DNA of 64,000 nucleotides from Sandarakinorhabdus limnophila DSM 17366 (lineage in GTDB: Bacteria; Pseudomonadota; Alphaproteobacteria; Sphingomonadales; Sphingomonadaceae), in NCBI RefSeq assembly GCF_000420765.1, contig NZ_ATVO01000005.1, positions 186,001 through 250,000 on the forward strand. The letters are read 5' to 3'. A program made the position numbers and the translations under genes. Every line of letters begins with the position of its first letter. The first letter of the stretch is position 1. The notes below the pieces were generated by a model. The model was not told where the DNA came from. It saw only the letters and a list, made by a program, of their open reading frames with translations, and did not search any database. Positions 51,581-58,952 of this stretch are shown piece by piece.

Positions 51581-52453
51581 GTGAGCTTGCACCCTTCCTT
51601 CGATCCCGACGCCCTGCCTGAAGCAGCGCTTGCGCCGGGGCTTTACATCGTTGCGACGCCGATCGGCAATCTCATGGATATCACCGCCCGCGCCCTGCTG
51701 GTGCTGGCCCGCGCCAGTCTGATCGCGTGTGAGGATACACGGGTGACCGGCAAGTTGCTTGGACATTTCGGCATCAAGACGAAGATGCTGCCTTATCATG
51801 ATCACAACGCCGCCCGCGCCCGGCCGGGCCTGATCATGCGGGCGATCGCAGAGCCGGTGGCGCTGGTCTCCGATGCCGGCACGCCGCTGATTTCCGATCC
51901 GGGTTACAAATTGGTCGCCGAAGCCCGCGCGGCAGGTGTGAACGTGGTGACGGTGCCCGGCGCGTCGGCGGTGATTGCCGCGCTATCCATCGCCGGGCTG
52001 CCCACCGATCGTTTCCTGTTCGCCGGCTTCCTGCCTGCCAAGGAAAAGGCCAAGGCCGATGTGATCGCCGAGCTGGCAAACGTGCCGGCCACGCTGGCCT
52101 TCTACGAATCCGGCCCGCGCCTCGCCGTCACGCTGGCGGCGTTGCACGCTGGGCTGGGCGATCGCCCGGCAGCCGTGGGCCGCGAACTCACCAAGAAATT
52201 CGAGGAGATGGTGACCGGCACGCTTTCGGAGCTCGCCGCGCGCTGGGCGGATGCGCCGCCCAAGGGCGAGATTGTCGTGCTCGTCGGGCCGCCGCTGCCG
52301 CCGCCCGCCGCCAGCGCCGATGATCTTGATTCGGCCCTGCATGCCGCCTTGGCGACAATGCGGGTGAAGGATGCGGCCAAGGCCGTTGCGGATCGGCTGG
52401 GCCTGTCGAAATCCGAGGTTTATGCCCGCGCACTGGCGCTCAAAAATGGCTGA
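51581..52453 (+). CDS. rsmI: 16S rRNA 2'-O-ribose C1402 methyltransferase RsmI
   Basis: 290 residues from the GTG at 51581, the base directly after the divergent ATG. Tetrapyrrole methylase fold: GLYIVATPIGNLMDITARALLVLARASLIACEDTRVTGKLL, the YHDHN motif, ALVSDAGTPLISDPGYKLV, and VPGASAVIAALSIAGLPTDRFLFAGFLP, then YESGPRL. It 2'-O-methylates C1402 in 16S rRNA. Its C-terminus overlaps yraN by 8 bp. If this GTG is right, its ribosome-binding site lies in the coding region of the divergent lipoprotein gene. An internal start further down would drop the RsmI N-terminal motif and is unlikely. Confidence 0.93.
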   Translation: MSLHPSFDPDALPEAALAPGLYIVATPIGNLMDITARALLVLARASLIACEDTRVTGKLLGHFGIKTKMLPYHDHNAARARPGLIMRAIAEPVALVSDAGTPLISDPGYKLVAEARAAGVNVVTVPGASAVIAALSIAGLPTDRFLFAGFLPAKEKAKADVIAELANVPATLAFYESGPRLAVTLAALHAGLGDRPAAVGRELTKKFEEMVTGTLSELAARWADAPPKGEIVVLVGPPLPPPAASADDLDSALHAALATMRVKDAAKAVADRLGLSKSEVYARALALKNG

Positions 52454-52811
52454 CCCACGTCGGCAAGCCAACGAGCGCCGCGGGCGGCTGGCCGAACATA
52501 TTGCCGCCATCTGGTTGATCGCAAAGGGCTATCGCCTGATCGGCCGCCGGCTGCGCACGCCCGGCGGCGAGATTGATCTGCTGCTGCGCCGCCGCGATGC
52601 GCTGGTGTTTGTGGAGGTGAAAGCGCGGCCCACTCTCGACTCCGGCGTGGCAGCACTGCATCTTGCGCAACAGCGGCGTTGCCAGGCAGCCGCCCGCTGG
52701 CTGGCAACGCGCTATGGCTGGCCGGGCGCGGTGATCCGGCACGACGCGGTGGTGGTCACACCGTGGGCGCCGCCCCGGCACCTGGTCGCCATCTGGCGGG
52801 AAGAGGCGTGA
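52446..52811 (+). CDS. yraN: YraN/UPF0102 endonuclease-like protein
   Basis: 121 residues. The UPF0102 pattern is clear: NERRGRLAEHIAAIWLIAKGYRLIGRRLRTPGGEIDLLLRRRDALVFVEVKARPTLDSGVAAL. The fold is related to restriction endonucleases (GEIDL and FVEVK are the PD-(D/E)xK type Glu-Asp and Glu-x-Lys). The in vivo role is unsettled. It overlaps rsmI by 8 bp and the next gene by 1 bp (TGATG). The conserved neighbourhood rsmI-yraN-gshB is common in alphaproteobacteria. Confidence 0.92.
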   Translation: MADPRRQANERRGRLAEHIAAIWLIAKGYRLIGRRLRTPGGEIDLLLRRRDALVFVEVKARPTLDSGVAALHLAQQRRCQAAARWLATRYGWPGAVIRHDAVVVTPWAPPRHLVAIWREEA

Positions 52812-53605
52812 TGTTACTGGCAACAATCGGCCTGATGGATGATGCCGATATCGACGTGATCGAAGCCGGCATTGCGCTGAGCCTGGCTGACAATCCGCGC
52901 GCGGATGCCGACAGGCTGCGCCGGCTGATGACCGGCTGGGCCGTCATCCTGCAACGTGATCTGGCTCCCTCCACCGCCAAGGGCCGCGCCTTGCGGCTGT
53001 CCAGCCTGATCGCTGGCGAAGCCGGTTTGACCGGCGACACCCAGGATTATGACAATCCCTTGAATGCCGATCTGGTGGCGGTGGCGACACGCAGCCGCGG
53101 CCTGCCGATCAGCCTGTCGATCCTCTATGTCGCGCTGGCCCGGCGCATTGGCTGGCGGGCCGATGCATTGGCCCTGCCCGGCCACGTGCTGGTGGAAGTG
53201 CATGGCGGCGGCGAATCGGCCCTGCTCGATCCATTCGATCACGGCATCAGTTTGACGGCAGCCCGCGCCGCCGACATTGCCCGCCAAGCCGGCGGCGCGC
53301 CGGTTGCCGGCGGCTTTCCGGCAATGAGCACCCGCCAGATGCTGGTGCGGATGGTGTCCAATCAGGCCAGCCGCGCGCGCCTGAATGGTGATATCGGGCG
53401 GGCGCTGATGTTGTACGAACGGCTCACCACCATCGCGCCGGATCAGGGCGGCTTGTGGTGGGAACGCGCCCGGCTGGAACAGCGCATCGGTCGCCTTGCC
53501 GCCGCCCGCGCCAGCCTGACCGCCATGCTGGAAACCACCCACGACGCCCAGGTGGGCGAACGCATCCGCGCCACACTTGCCACGCTGGCAAGATCCGAAA
53601 ACTGA
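52811..53605 (+). CDS. SirB1/transglutaminase-like protein
   Basis: 264 residues. The N-terminal half resembles the SirB1 transglutaminase-like domain: NPLNADLVAVATRSRGLPISLSILYVALARRIGWRADALALPGHVLVEVHGG. The catalytic Cys expected for a transglutaminase is not visible (the position is filled by Ser in LPISLSILY), while the His (PGHVLVEV) and Asp (LDPFDHG) are, so it is probably not an active transglutaminase. The C-terminus (about 205-260) has a TPR-like helical pair. Start uses TGATG coupling with yraN. Function unknown. Confidence 0.75.
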   Translation: MLLATIGLMDDADIDVIEAGIALSLADNPRADADRLRRLMTGWAVILQRDLAPSTAKGRALRLSSLIAGEAGLTGDTQDYDNPLNADLVAVATRSRGLPISLSILYVALARRIGWRADALALPGHVLVEVHGGGESALLDPFDHGISLTAARAADIARQAGGAPVAGGFPAMSTRQMLVRMVSNQASRARLNGDIGRALMLYERLTTIAPDQGGLWWERARLEQRIGRLAAARASLTAMLETTHDAQVGERIRATLATLARSEN

Positions 53606-53618
53606 AAAGGCCTGCCCA

Positions 53619-54575
53619 ATGACAATGCGCGTCGCGGTTCAGATGGACCCGATCGAAACAATCAACATCGGCGGCGATTCCAGTTTCGCGCTGATGCTGG
53701 AAGCCCAGGCGCGCGGCGCCACGTTGATCCATTATCTGGCTGATGATCTTTCCGCCGAAAACGGCCGGGTGCGGGCCAAGGCTCGGCCGCTAAAGGTGAT
53801 CAACCAAGCCGGCGCCCATTATGAATGGCTGGGCGATCCGCGCACGGTCGATCTGGCGGATGAGGCTGACGTGGTGCTGATGCGGCAGGATCCGCCATTC
53901 GACATGGGCTATATCACCGCCACCCACTTGCTGGAGCAGATCCAGGACCGGGTGCTGGTGGTCAATGATCCCGCCGAGGTGCGCAACGCGCCGGAAAAAT
54001 TGTTTGTGCTGCGCTTTCCCGATCTGATGCCGCCGACATTGGTCACGAAAAGCCTGGAAGAAGCCATGGACTTCCGCGCCCGCCACGGCGCCATCGTGGT
54101 GAAGCCGCTCTATGGCAATGCCGGCACCGCGGTGTTCCTGATCGACAGACAAGACGGTAATCTGCCGGCGCTGGTTGAACTGTTCAGCAGCGTGTGGCGC
54201 GAGCCATTCATGGTGCAGGCGTTCCTTCCTTCCGTGGCGGAGGGCGACAAGCGCATCGTGCTGGTGGATGGTGAACCGGCCGGCGCCATCAACCGACTGC
54301 CGAAAAAGGGCGAAATCCGTTCCAACCTCGCCGCCGGTGGCAGCGCCCAGCCGACCGAACTGACGGCGCGCGAGCAGGAAATCTGCGCGCGGCTCGGCCC
54401 TGAACTGAAAAAGCGCGGGCTGATCTTTGTCGGCATCGACGTGATCGGCGGCTTCCTCACCGAGATCAACGTCACCTCCCCCACCGGCATCCGCGCCATC
54501 GACCGGTTCAACGGCACCGACACGCCAGCGCGCATCTGGGACGCGATCAAGGCCAGGCTCGACGCGCGCGGTTGA
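53619..54575 (+). CDS. gshB: Glutathione synthetase
   Basis: 318 residues, ATP-grasp. The prokaryotic-type sequence is clear: QMDPIETINIGGDSSFALMLEAQARGA at the start, MRQDPPFDMGYITATHLLE, NDPAEVRNAPEKLFVLRFPDLMPPTLVT, IVVKPLYGNAGTAVF (the ATP-grasp loop), and FVGIDVIGGFLTEINVTSPTGIRAIDRF. It joins gamma-glutamylcysteine and glycine. It is coupled to the upstream genes and followed by arsR and gloA-gloB, all of which concern thiol detoxification. Its stop codon overlaps the arsR -35 box. Confidence 0.96.
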   Translation: MTMRVAVQMDPIETINIGGDSSFALMLEAQARGATLIHYLADDLSAENGRVRAKARPLKVINQAGAHYEWLGDPRTVDLADEADVVLMRQDPPFDMGYITATHLLEQIQDRVLVVNDPAEVRNAPEKLFVLRFPDLMPPTLVTKSLEEAMDFRARHGAIVVKPLYGNAGTAVFLIDRQDGNLPALVELFSSVWREPFMVQAFLPSVAEGDKRIVLVDGEPAGAINRLPKKGEIRSNLAAGGSAQPTELTAREQEICARLGPELKKRGLIFVGIDVIGGFLTEINVTSPTGIRAIDRFNGTDTPARIWDAIKARLDARG

Positions 54576-54613
54576 CATTTCGATAGTTGTCGAATAATTC
54601 GATGATTGTCGAA
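54572..54613 (+). promoter_or_regulatory. arsR-arsI promoter with two tandem operators
   Basis: TTGACA (54572-54577), overlapping the gshB stop, is a perfect -35. Two inverted repeats of the form TTCGAT-N4-GTCGAA follow at 54579-54594 and 54598-54613, with starts 19 bp apart. The candidate -10 is AATAAT at 54593-54598 (15-bp spacer) or TAATTC at 54595-54600 (17-bp). One operator thus fills the spacer and the second lies at the start site, an arrangement that would block RNA polymerase. Confidence 0.8.
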
Positions 54614-54623
54614 AGGATTTGGG

Positions 54624-54947
54624 ATGGACTCATCGTCAGCCGTGCCGGCACTTGCCGCCCTTGCCCATGAACGGCGCCTGGCACTGTTCCGGGCTTTGGT
54701 GGTGGCCGGGCCTGATGGCCTGTCAGCCGGGGCCATCGCGCGGGCGCTGGATGTGCCGCCCTCCAGCCTTTCGCACCACCTGGGGCTGCTGGAACAGGCG
54801 GGGCTGACGACCGTCCGCCGCGCCGGCCGCAGCCTCATCTATGCGGCGGATTTCGCCGCGATGCGGGCACTCATCGGTTTCCTGACCGAAGATTGCTGCC
54901 AGGGCCTTGCCCCTGAAACCGCCTGCACAACCGGAGACTGCGTATGA
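54624..54947 (+). CDS. arsR: ArsR-family repressor, arsenic-type
   Basis: 107 residues. ArsR/SmtB winged helix: ALAHERRLALFRALVVAGPDGLSAGAIARALDVPPSSLSHHLGLLEQAGLTTVRRAGRSLIYA. The C-terminus has the vicinal cysteine pair and extra cysteines (EDCCQGLAPETACTTGDCV), like the As(III)-binding site of the type found in Acidithiobacillus ArsR (Cys95-Cys96-Cys102), rather than the alpha-3N type CxC. The RBS is AAGGA at 54613-54617. It overlaps arsI by 4 bp and shares the operator-bearing promoter. No other ars genes (arsB, arsC, arsM) are adjacent. Confidence 0.9.
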   Translation: MDSSSAVPALAALAHERRLALFRALVVAGPDGLSAGAIARALDVPPSSLSHHLGLLEQAGLTTVRRAGRSLIYAADFAAMRALIGFLTEDCCQGLAPETACTTGDCV

Positions 54948-55387
54948 AGCGTTTGCACGTGCACGTGGGCGTGACCGATCTCGCCCACTCCATCGCCTTC
55001 TACACCAACCTGTTCGGTTCCGAGCCAACACTGGTGCGCGATGATTATGCCAAGTGGATGCTGGACGATCCGCGCGTGAACTTTGCCATCAGCCACGGCC
55101 ACGCCGCGCCGGGGATCGAACATCTGGGCATCCAGGCCGAAACCACTGAAGAACTGGCCGAAGTCACCGCCCGGCTGAACAGCGCGTCTGCGCCGGTGCT
55201 GGCCGAAGGCGAAGCGACCTGCTGCTATGCAAGGTCTGAAAAAAGCTGGACCGCCGATCCGCAGGGCGTCGTGTGGGAAGCCTTCCACACCATGGCCGAA
55301 GCCCGCACCTATGGCAGCAGCCCGATGCTGGACACGCTGGCAGCGATGGCCCCAGCAACAGGGGCCAGCGGCGGCGGTTGCTGTTAA
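54944..55387 (+). CDS. arsI: ArsI-type C-As lyase (vicinal oxygen chelate dioxygenase)
   Basis: 147 residues, VOC fold. ArsI/CadI signature: LHVHVGVTDLAHSIAFYTNLFG, GIEHLGIQAETTEEL and the vicinal thiols C93-C94 in ATCCYARSEKSW, then DPQGVVWEAFHT (Glu112). The likely Fe(II) ligands are His5 or His7, His60 and Glu112. ArsI splits the carbon-arsenic bond of trivalent methylarsenite and aromatic arsenicals, giving As(III). The C-terminus ends in GGGCC with another Cys pair. Regulated by the upstream arsR and co-translated with it. Confidence 0.9.
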   Translation: MKRLHVHVGVTDLAHSIAFYTNLFGSEPTLVRDDYAKWMLDDPRVNFAISHGHAAPGIEHLGIQAETTEELAEVTARLNSASAPVLAEGEATCCYARSEKSWTADPQGVVWEAFHTMAEARTYGSSPMLDTLAAMAPATGASGGGCC

Positions 55388-55773
55388 TCCTTGGACTTCG
55401 CCGGCTTGCTGGGCGGGCCGGCGACGCGTTCCCAGCTGCCAAAGCCGCAGCCGCCGAAATTGACGCCGCCCAGGTTGAAATCGATCACCTGCACGATGTC
55501 GCCGCGGCATTGGCTGCCGATCGGGCTGCTGTGCACCAGCGCCCGGCGCGGTTGCAGGGTGGGGCATTCCATGGTGTTGCGCCACCAGCGGCCATCGCGC
55601 AGCCGGGCATACCATTTGCCATCAGGCGCGGCCTGCGCCTGCAGGATGCTGCGCGTTTGCAGGCAATCCCGGGTTTCGGCCTTGAAATCGGCGGCCTTGG
55701 TGGCCGGATCGTCGCCGGCCAGTGCCGGGGCTGCCGCGACCAGCGCGGCGAGGAGGAGCGCGTTTCTGATCAT
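55384..55773 (-). CDS. Secreted protein of unknown function (Cys-rich, DUF6491-like?)
   Basis: 129 residues with a Sec signal (MIRNALLLAALVAAAPALAGD). The mature part has DCLQTRSILQAQAAPDGKWYARLRDGRWWRNTMECPTL, RRALVHSSPIGSQCRGDIVQVIDF, and GGVNFGGCGFGSWERV. Four cysteines probably form two disulphides. It resembles DUF6491-type sphingomonad proteins, but I am unsure. Its stop overlaps arsI's stop. An alternative start at 55806 adds MDTASHRHQGR. Confidence 0.6.
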   Translation of the reverse strand: MIRNALLLAALVAAAPALAGDDPATKAADFKAETRDCLQTRSILQAQAAPDGKWYARLRDGRWWRNTMECPTLQPRRALVHSSPIGSQCRGDIVQVIDFNLGGVNFGGCGFGSWERVAGPPSKPAKSKD

Positions 55774-55816
55774 GCGTCCCTGATGCCGGTGGCTCGCTGT
55801 ATCCATGCTGAATGCC

Positions 55817-56539
55817 TCACCCCCTGAATGCGTCCTTCGCGGCCCGCCGACGCGCCAGTTCGGCCACGCTGCCGGCCCGCACGAACGGGTTGGTCGCCGC
55901 TTCCATGGCCAGGCTGAAGGGCACGGTGGGATCGCCACGTTCCCGCAGCCGGTCCACGGCTTCGGCGCGCCGCAGCAGCGCATCATTCTCCGGCTCCACC
56001 GTCAGGGCAAAGCGCGCGTTGGATTGGGTATATTCATGCGCACAATAGACCAGCGTGCGCGGCGGCAGCGCCATGAACTTGGCCAAGGCAGCGTGCATCT
56101 GCTCCGCCGTGCCTTCGAACAGGCGGCCGCAGCCCATGGCAAACAGCGTGTCGCCGCAGAACAGCGCGCCTTCGAAGGCATAGGCATTGTGGCCCGCCGT
56201 GTGCGCCGGGCAATCGATGACGCGGCCGATGTTGCTGCCGATTTGCACCGTATCGCCTTCCACCACGGCACGGCTGATGTGCGGTATCTTGGCGGCCTCG
56301 GCCTGCGGGCCAGTTACCTTTGCACCCGTGGCGGCCACGATATCGGCATTGCCGCCCACATGATCGGGATGCCAGTGGGTGTTCAAGATCTGGGTGATTT
56401 TCCAGCCCCGGCTGGTCGCGGCCTCCAGCACCGGGCCAGCGACTGCGGGGTCGATCACCGCCGTCTCACCGCTGGCGGCATCATGGGCCAGCCAGACATA
56501 ATTGTCATGCAGCACCGACACGCCAACGATCTCAAGCAT
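55817..56539 (-). CDS. gloB: Hydroxyacylglutathione hydrolase (glyoxalase II)
   Basis: 240 residues, metallo-beta-lactamase fold. The metal motif is NTHWHPDHVGGN (T-H-x-H-x-D-H); further ligands are PAHTAGHNAY and FCGDTLFAMGCGRLFEG, with YCAHEYTQSNARFAL in the C-terminal glutathione-binding region, and the usual length. It hydrolyses S-lactoylglutathione. The start ATG at 56539 lies 1 bp from the gloA stop, so the two form an operon. The nearby gshB supplies glutathione. Confidence 0.94.
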   Translation of the reverse strand: MLEIVGVSVLHDNYVWLAHDAASGETAVIDPAVAGPVLEAATSRGWKITQILNTHWHPDHVGGNADIVAATGAKVTGPQAEAAKIPHISRAVVEGDTVQIGSNIGRVIDCPAHTAGHNAYAFEGALFCGDTLFAMGCGRLFEGTAEQMHAALAKFMALPPRTLVYCAHEYTQSNARFALTVEPENDALLRRAEAVDRLRERGDPTVPFSLAMEAATNPFVRAGSVAELARRRAAKDAFRG

Positions 56540-56540
56540 C

Positions 56541-56957
56541 TTACCAGTTCCCGATGTTGGGCGCCGACACCCAGGGTTCCGCCGCTGGCAGCGCCGGGCC
56601 GGCCTGCAGAAGTTCCACCGAAATCCCATCCGGCGATTTCACGAACGCCATGCGACCATCGCGCGGCGGCCGGTTGATGGTCACGCCGCCGTCCATCAGG
56701 CGCTGGCAGGCCGCATAGATATCATCCACCGCATAAGCGAGATGGCCGAAATTGCGCCCGCCGGTATAGCCGCTCTCATCCCAATTGTGGGTCAGTTCGA
56801 CCTGGGCGTCTTCATCGCCGGGTGCCGCCAGGAAGATCAGGCTGAAGCGCCCCGGCTCGTTGTCGATGCGGCGCAGTTCCTTCAGGCCCAGCAATTCGAA
56901 GAAGCGCAGCGTTTCCGCCACGTCCGACACGCGGATCATGGTGTGGAGATATTTCAT
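56541..56957 (-). CDS. gloA: Lactoylglutathione lyase (glyoxalase I)
   Basis: 138 residues, VOC fold. It opens MKYLHTMIRVSDVAETLRFFELLGL, with metal ligands His5 (LHTMIRV), Glu54 region (QVELTHNWD), His in FGHLAYAV and Glu in GISVELLQ. It isomerises the hemithioacetal of methylglyoxal and glutathione. It lies upstream of gloB, and its own stop is adjacent. The upstream thioesterase stop overlaps the gloA start by 4 bp. Confidence 0.94.
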   Translation of the reverse strand: MKYLHTMIRVSDVAETLRFFELLGLKELRRIDNEPGRFSLIFLAAPGDEDAQVELTHNWDESGYTGGRNFGHLAYAVDDIYAACQRLMDGGVTINRPPRDGRMAFVKSPDGISVELLQAGPALPAAEPWVSAPNIGNW

Positions 56958-57400
56958 TTCAGAGCGCGTCCTTCAAGGGCTTCGAACAGGGCCACCACGG
57001 CATCCGGCACCGGCGTCGGCCGGCCGCGCGGTTCATCGACATGCACCTGCACTTCGGTGCCGCTGGCGCGCAGATCCTCGCCGCCCGGCCCGTTGGCCAG
57101 CCCATGCACTTCAAACGCGAATGACAGCGACGTGCGACCGACCTTCTCGCAGCGCACGCAGATCGCCATTTCCTCGTCGAGCAGGATGGGGGCGTGATAA
57201 ACCACCTCCGCCTTCACCACGTGCAGTTCAGGCGCGCCCTGCAAATTGGGTTCCGGATAGAGGCCGGCGGCGCGGAAATATTCGGTGATGCCGATATCGA
57301 AATATTCGAGGTAGCGGCTGTTGAACACCACTGCCTGCGCGTCGACTTCGGCGTAGCGGGCGCGGGCGGACCAGGCGAAACGATAATCGGAGCGAGCCAT
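56954..57400 (-). CDS. Acyl-CoA thioesterase (4HBT/YbgC-like)
   Basis: 148 residues, hotdog fold. ARYAEVDAQAVVFNSRYLEYFDIGITEYFRAAG matches the 4-hydroxybenzoyl-CoA thioesterase family, where the Asp of E-V-D is the likely catalytic residue. The rest has VYHAPILLDEEMAICVRCEKVGRTSLSFAFEVHG, and the chain end is short. It cleaves CoA esters; the substrate is unknown. It lies between the TPR gene and gloA with a stop/start overlap, but it is not functionally linked to glyoxalases in an obvious way. Confidence 0.85.
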   Translation of the reverse strand: MARSDYRFAWSARARYAEVDAQAVVFNSRYLEYFDIGITEYFRAAGLYPEPNLQGAPELHVVKAEVVYHAPILLDEEMAICVRCEKVGRTSLSFAFEVHGLANGPGGEDLRASGTEVQVHVDEPRGRPTPVPDAVVALFEALEGRALK

Positions 57401-58200
57401 CAGCGCGGTGTAGCAGGCAGCGCCCCATCCGTCAGTGGTTTTTCAGGCAGGGCGGCTTTCATGCGACCAAGCGCGGCAGCGGCTGCTTGCCCCGCCGGCG
57501 TATCGGGCGCGTCGGTGGCCGCCGCCTCCCAGGCCTGACGGGCCAGCGCCGTGTCGCCCTTGGCCGAAGCGATATTGCCGGCTTCCAGTTCGACATCGGC
57601 CGAGTCCGGTGCCAGCGCTGCAGCCTTCAGCAGCGCGGCTTCGGCCATGACCAGATCGCCGCCGCGCCGCGCCAGCGTTGCCTTCAGCAGCCACGGCGTG
57701 AAATATTCCGGCGAAAGCGTGGTGGCGCGGGTGAGATCAGCCATCGCCAGATCGGGCTTGCCGGCTGCGACATGCGCTTCAGCGCGAGTGGTGAGCAGAT
57801 CAGCTTCGGCGCGCGGGCTGAGTTCGGCGCCGCCCGGTCGCGCCAGTGCACGGGTGAGGAAGCGCGCCGCGTCGGCGGGCTGCTCGGCGATCATCGCCGC
57901 GTCTGCCGCCTGCCGCCACAGCGCGATGGCCTGGCCGTCGCGGGCCGCCTCGCTAGCCTCGCCGGCCGCCTCATAATTCTTCAGCGCCGCCTCGTGATGG
58001 CGCGCATGCATCTGGGCCACGGCCAGGCAATGGCGCGGCGCCACGCCACCGCCTTCGATGCGCCAGGCATAGGCCATCTGCATGGCGCGCGCCGGATCCT
58101 TGACCGCCAGTTCGATGCAGGCGGCATAGCGCGTCGGGTCCGACGGTGCCGACCAAGCCGGTGCAGCGGCCAGCAGGGCCAGGAGAGCCAGATGCTTCAA
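57400..58200 (-). CDS. Periplasmic TPR-repeat protein
   Basis: 266 residues with a Sec signal (MKHLALLALLAAAPAWSAP). The mature protein is built of helical repeats: NYEAAGEASEAARDGQAIALWRQAADAAMIAEQPADAARFLTRALARPGG, TTRAEAHVAAGKPDLAMADLTRATTLSPEYFTPWLLKATLARRGGDLVMAEAALLKAAALAPDSADVELEAGNIASAKGDTALARQAWEAAATDAP: at least four TPR-like pairs. Role is probably scaffold or assembly. The start overlaps the alpha/beta hydrolase stop by 4 bp. No function known. Confidence 0.8.
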   Translation of the reverse strand: MKHLALLALLAAAPAWSAPSDPTRYAACIELAVKDPARAMQMAYAWRIEGGGVAPRHCLAVAQMHARHHEAALKNYEAAGEASEAARDGQAIALWRQAADAAMIAEQPADAARFLTRALARPGGAELSPRAEADLLTTRAEAHVAAGKPDLAMADLTRATTLSPEYFTPWLLKATLARRGGDLVMAEAALLKAAALAPDSADVELEAGNIASAKGDTALARQAWEAAATDAPDTPAGQAAAAALGRMKAALPEKPLTDGALPATPR

Positions 58201-58934
58201 AGCAGTTCCTCAACAGTGGCAATCAACGTGGCGATATCCGCCTCGCGGGAAAGGCGATGATCACCATCCTTGATGAGCCACACCTGAACTTGCGTGCTCT
58301 GCAGGCGCGCCGCGATGTCAAGCGACAGGCGCCACGGCACCGCCTCATCGCGCTGGCCATGCAGCAGCCGCACCGGCGCCGTGATGCCGATCTGGCCATC
58401 GAGCAACAGCTGATCGCGCGCATCATCGATCAGCGTACGGGAATAACGATAGGGTTCGCCATAATCGGATGGGCGGGTGAAATAGCCCTGCGCCTGCAGC
58501 TGCCGTCGCTCGGCCTCGCCCAGCTTCAGCCCCCACACGGTGAAATCCGGCGCCGCTGCCACGCCCACCAGCCCGGCCAGCCGATCCTTCAGCGCCCGAC
58601 CCGCCAGCAGCGCAATCCAGCCGCCCATCGAGCTTCCGACCAGCACCACCTTGCCCGCCGGCCAGACATGATTGACCAGCGCCAGCGCATCATCGGTCCA
58701 GCGGCCAATGCTGCCATCCAGGAAATCGCCGCTGCTCGCCCCGCAGCCGGAATAATCCAGCCGCAGGAACGCGCGGCCTTGCGCGCGGGCCCAACCGCTC
58801 AACGCTTCGGCCTTCGATCCGGTCATGTCGCTCATGTAACCGGGCAGGAAGACGACGAGCGGCCCCGCCCCCGGCGTGAAGCGATAGGCAAGGCTGGCAC
58901 CGTTATGGGAAAGGCTGCTCATGCCACGTCGCAT
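58197..58934 (-). CDS. Alpha/beta hydrolase
   Basis: 245 residues. Nucleophile elbow GSSMGG (S in LVGSSMGGWIALL), oxyanion region FLPGYMSDMTGSKAEAL, the aspartate in RDEAVPWRLSLDI and the terminal His in GDHRLS. The layout resembles ABHD10-type mitochondrial/bacterial carboxylesterases. Substrate unknown. It could start at the Met at 58922. It lies upstream of the TPR gene and downstream of the transferase gene ggt by 18 bp. Confidence 0.85.
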   Translation of the reverse strand: MRRGMSSLSHNGASLAYRFTPGAGPLVVFLPGYMSDMTGSKAEALSGWARAQGRAFLRLDYSGCGASSGDFLDGSIGRWTDDALALVNHVWPAGKVVLVGSSMGGWIALLAGRALKDRLAGLVGVAAAPDFTVWGLKLGEAERRQLQAQGYFTRPSDYGEPYRYSRTLIDDARDQLLLDGQIGITAPVRLLHGQRDEAVPWRLSLDIAARLQSTQVQVWLIKDGDHRLSREADIATLIATVEELL

Positions 58935-58952
58935 AAGCCAAGCATCACCCCG

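Noticed and set aside
54572-55387. A full arsenic-resistance (ars) operon
   Set aside because: Only arsR and arsI are present; no arsB, acr3, arsC or arsM lies nearby, so it should be called a two-gene unit.
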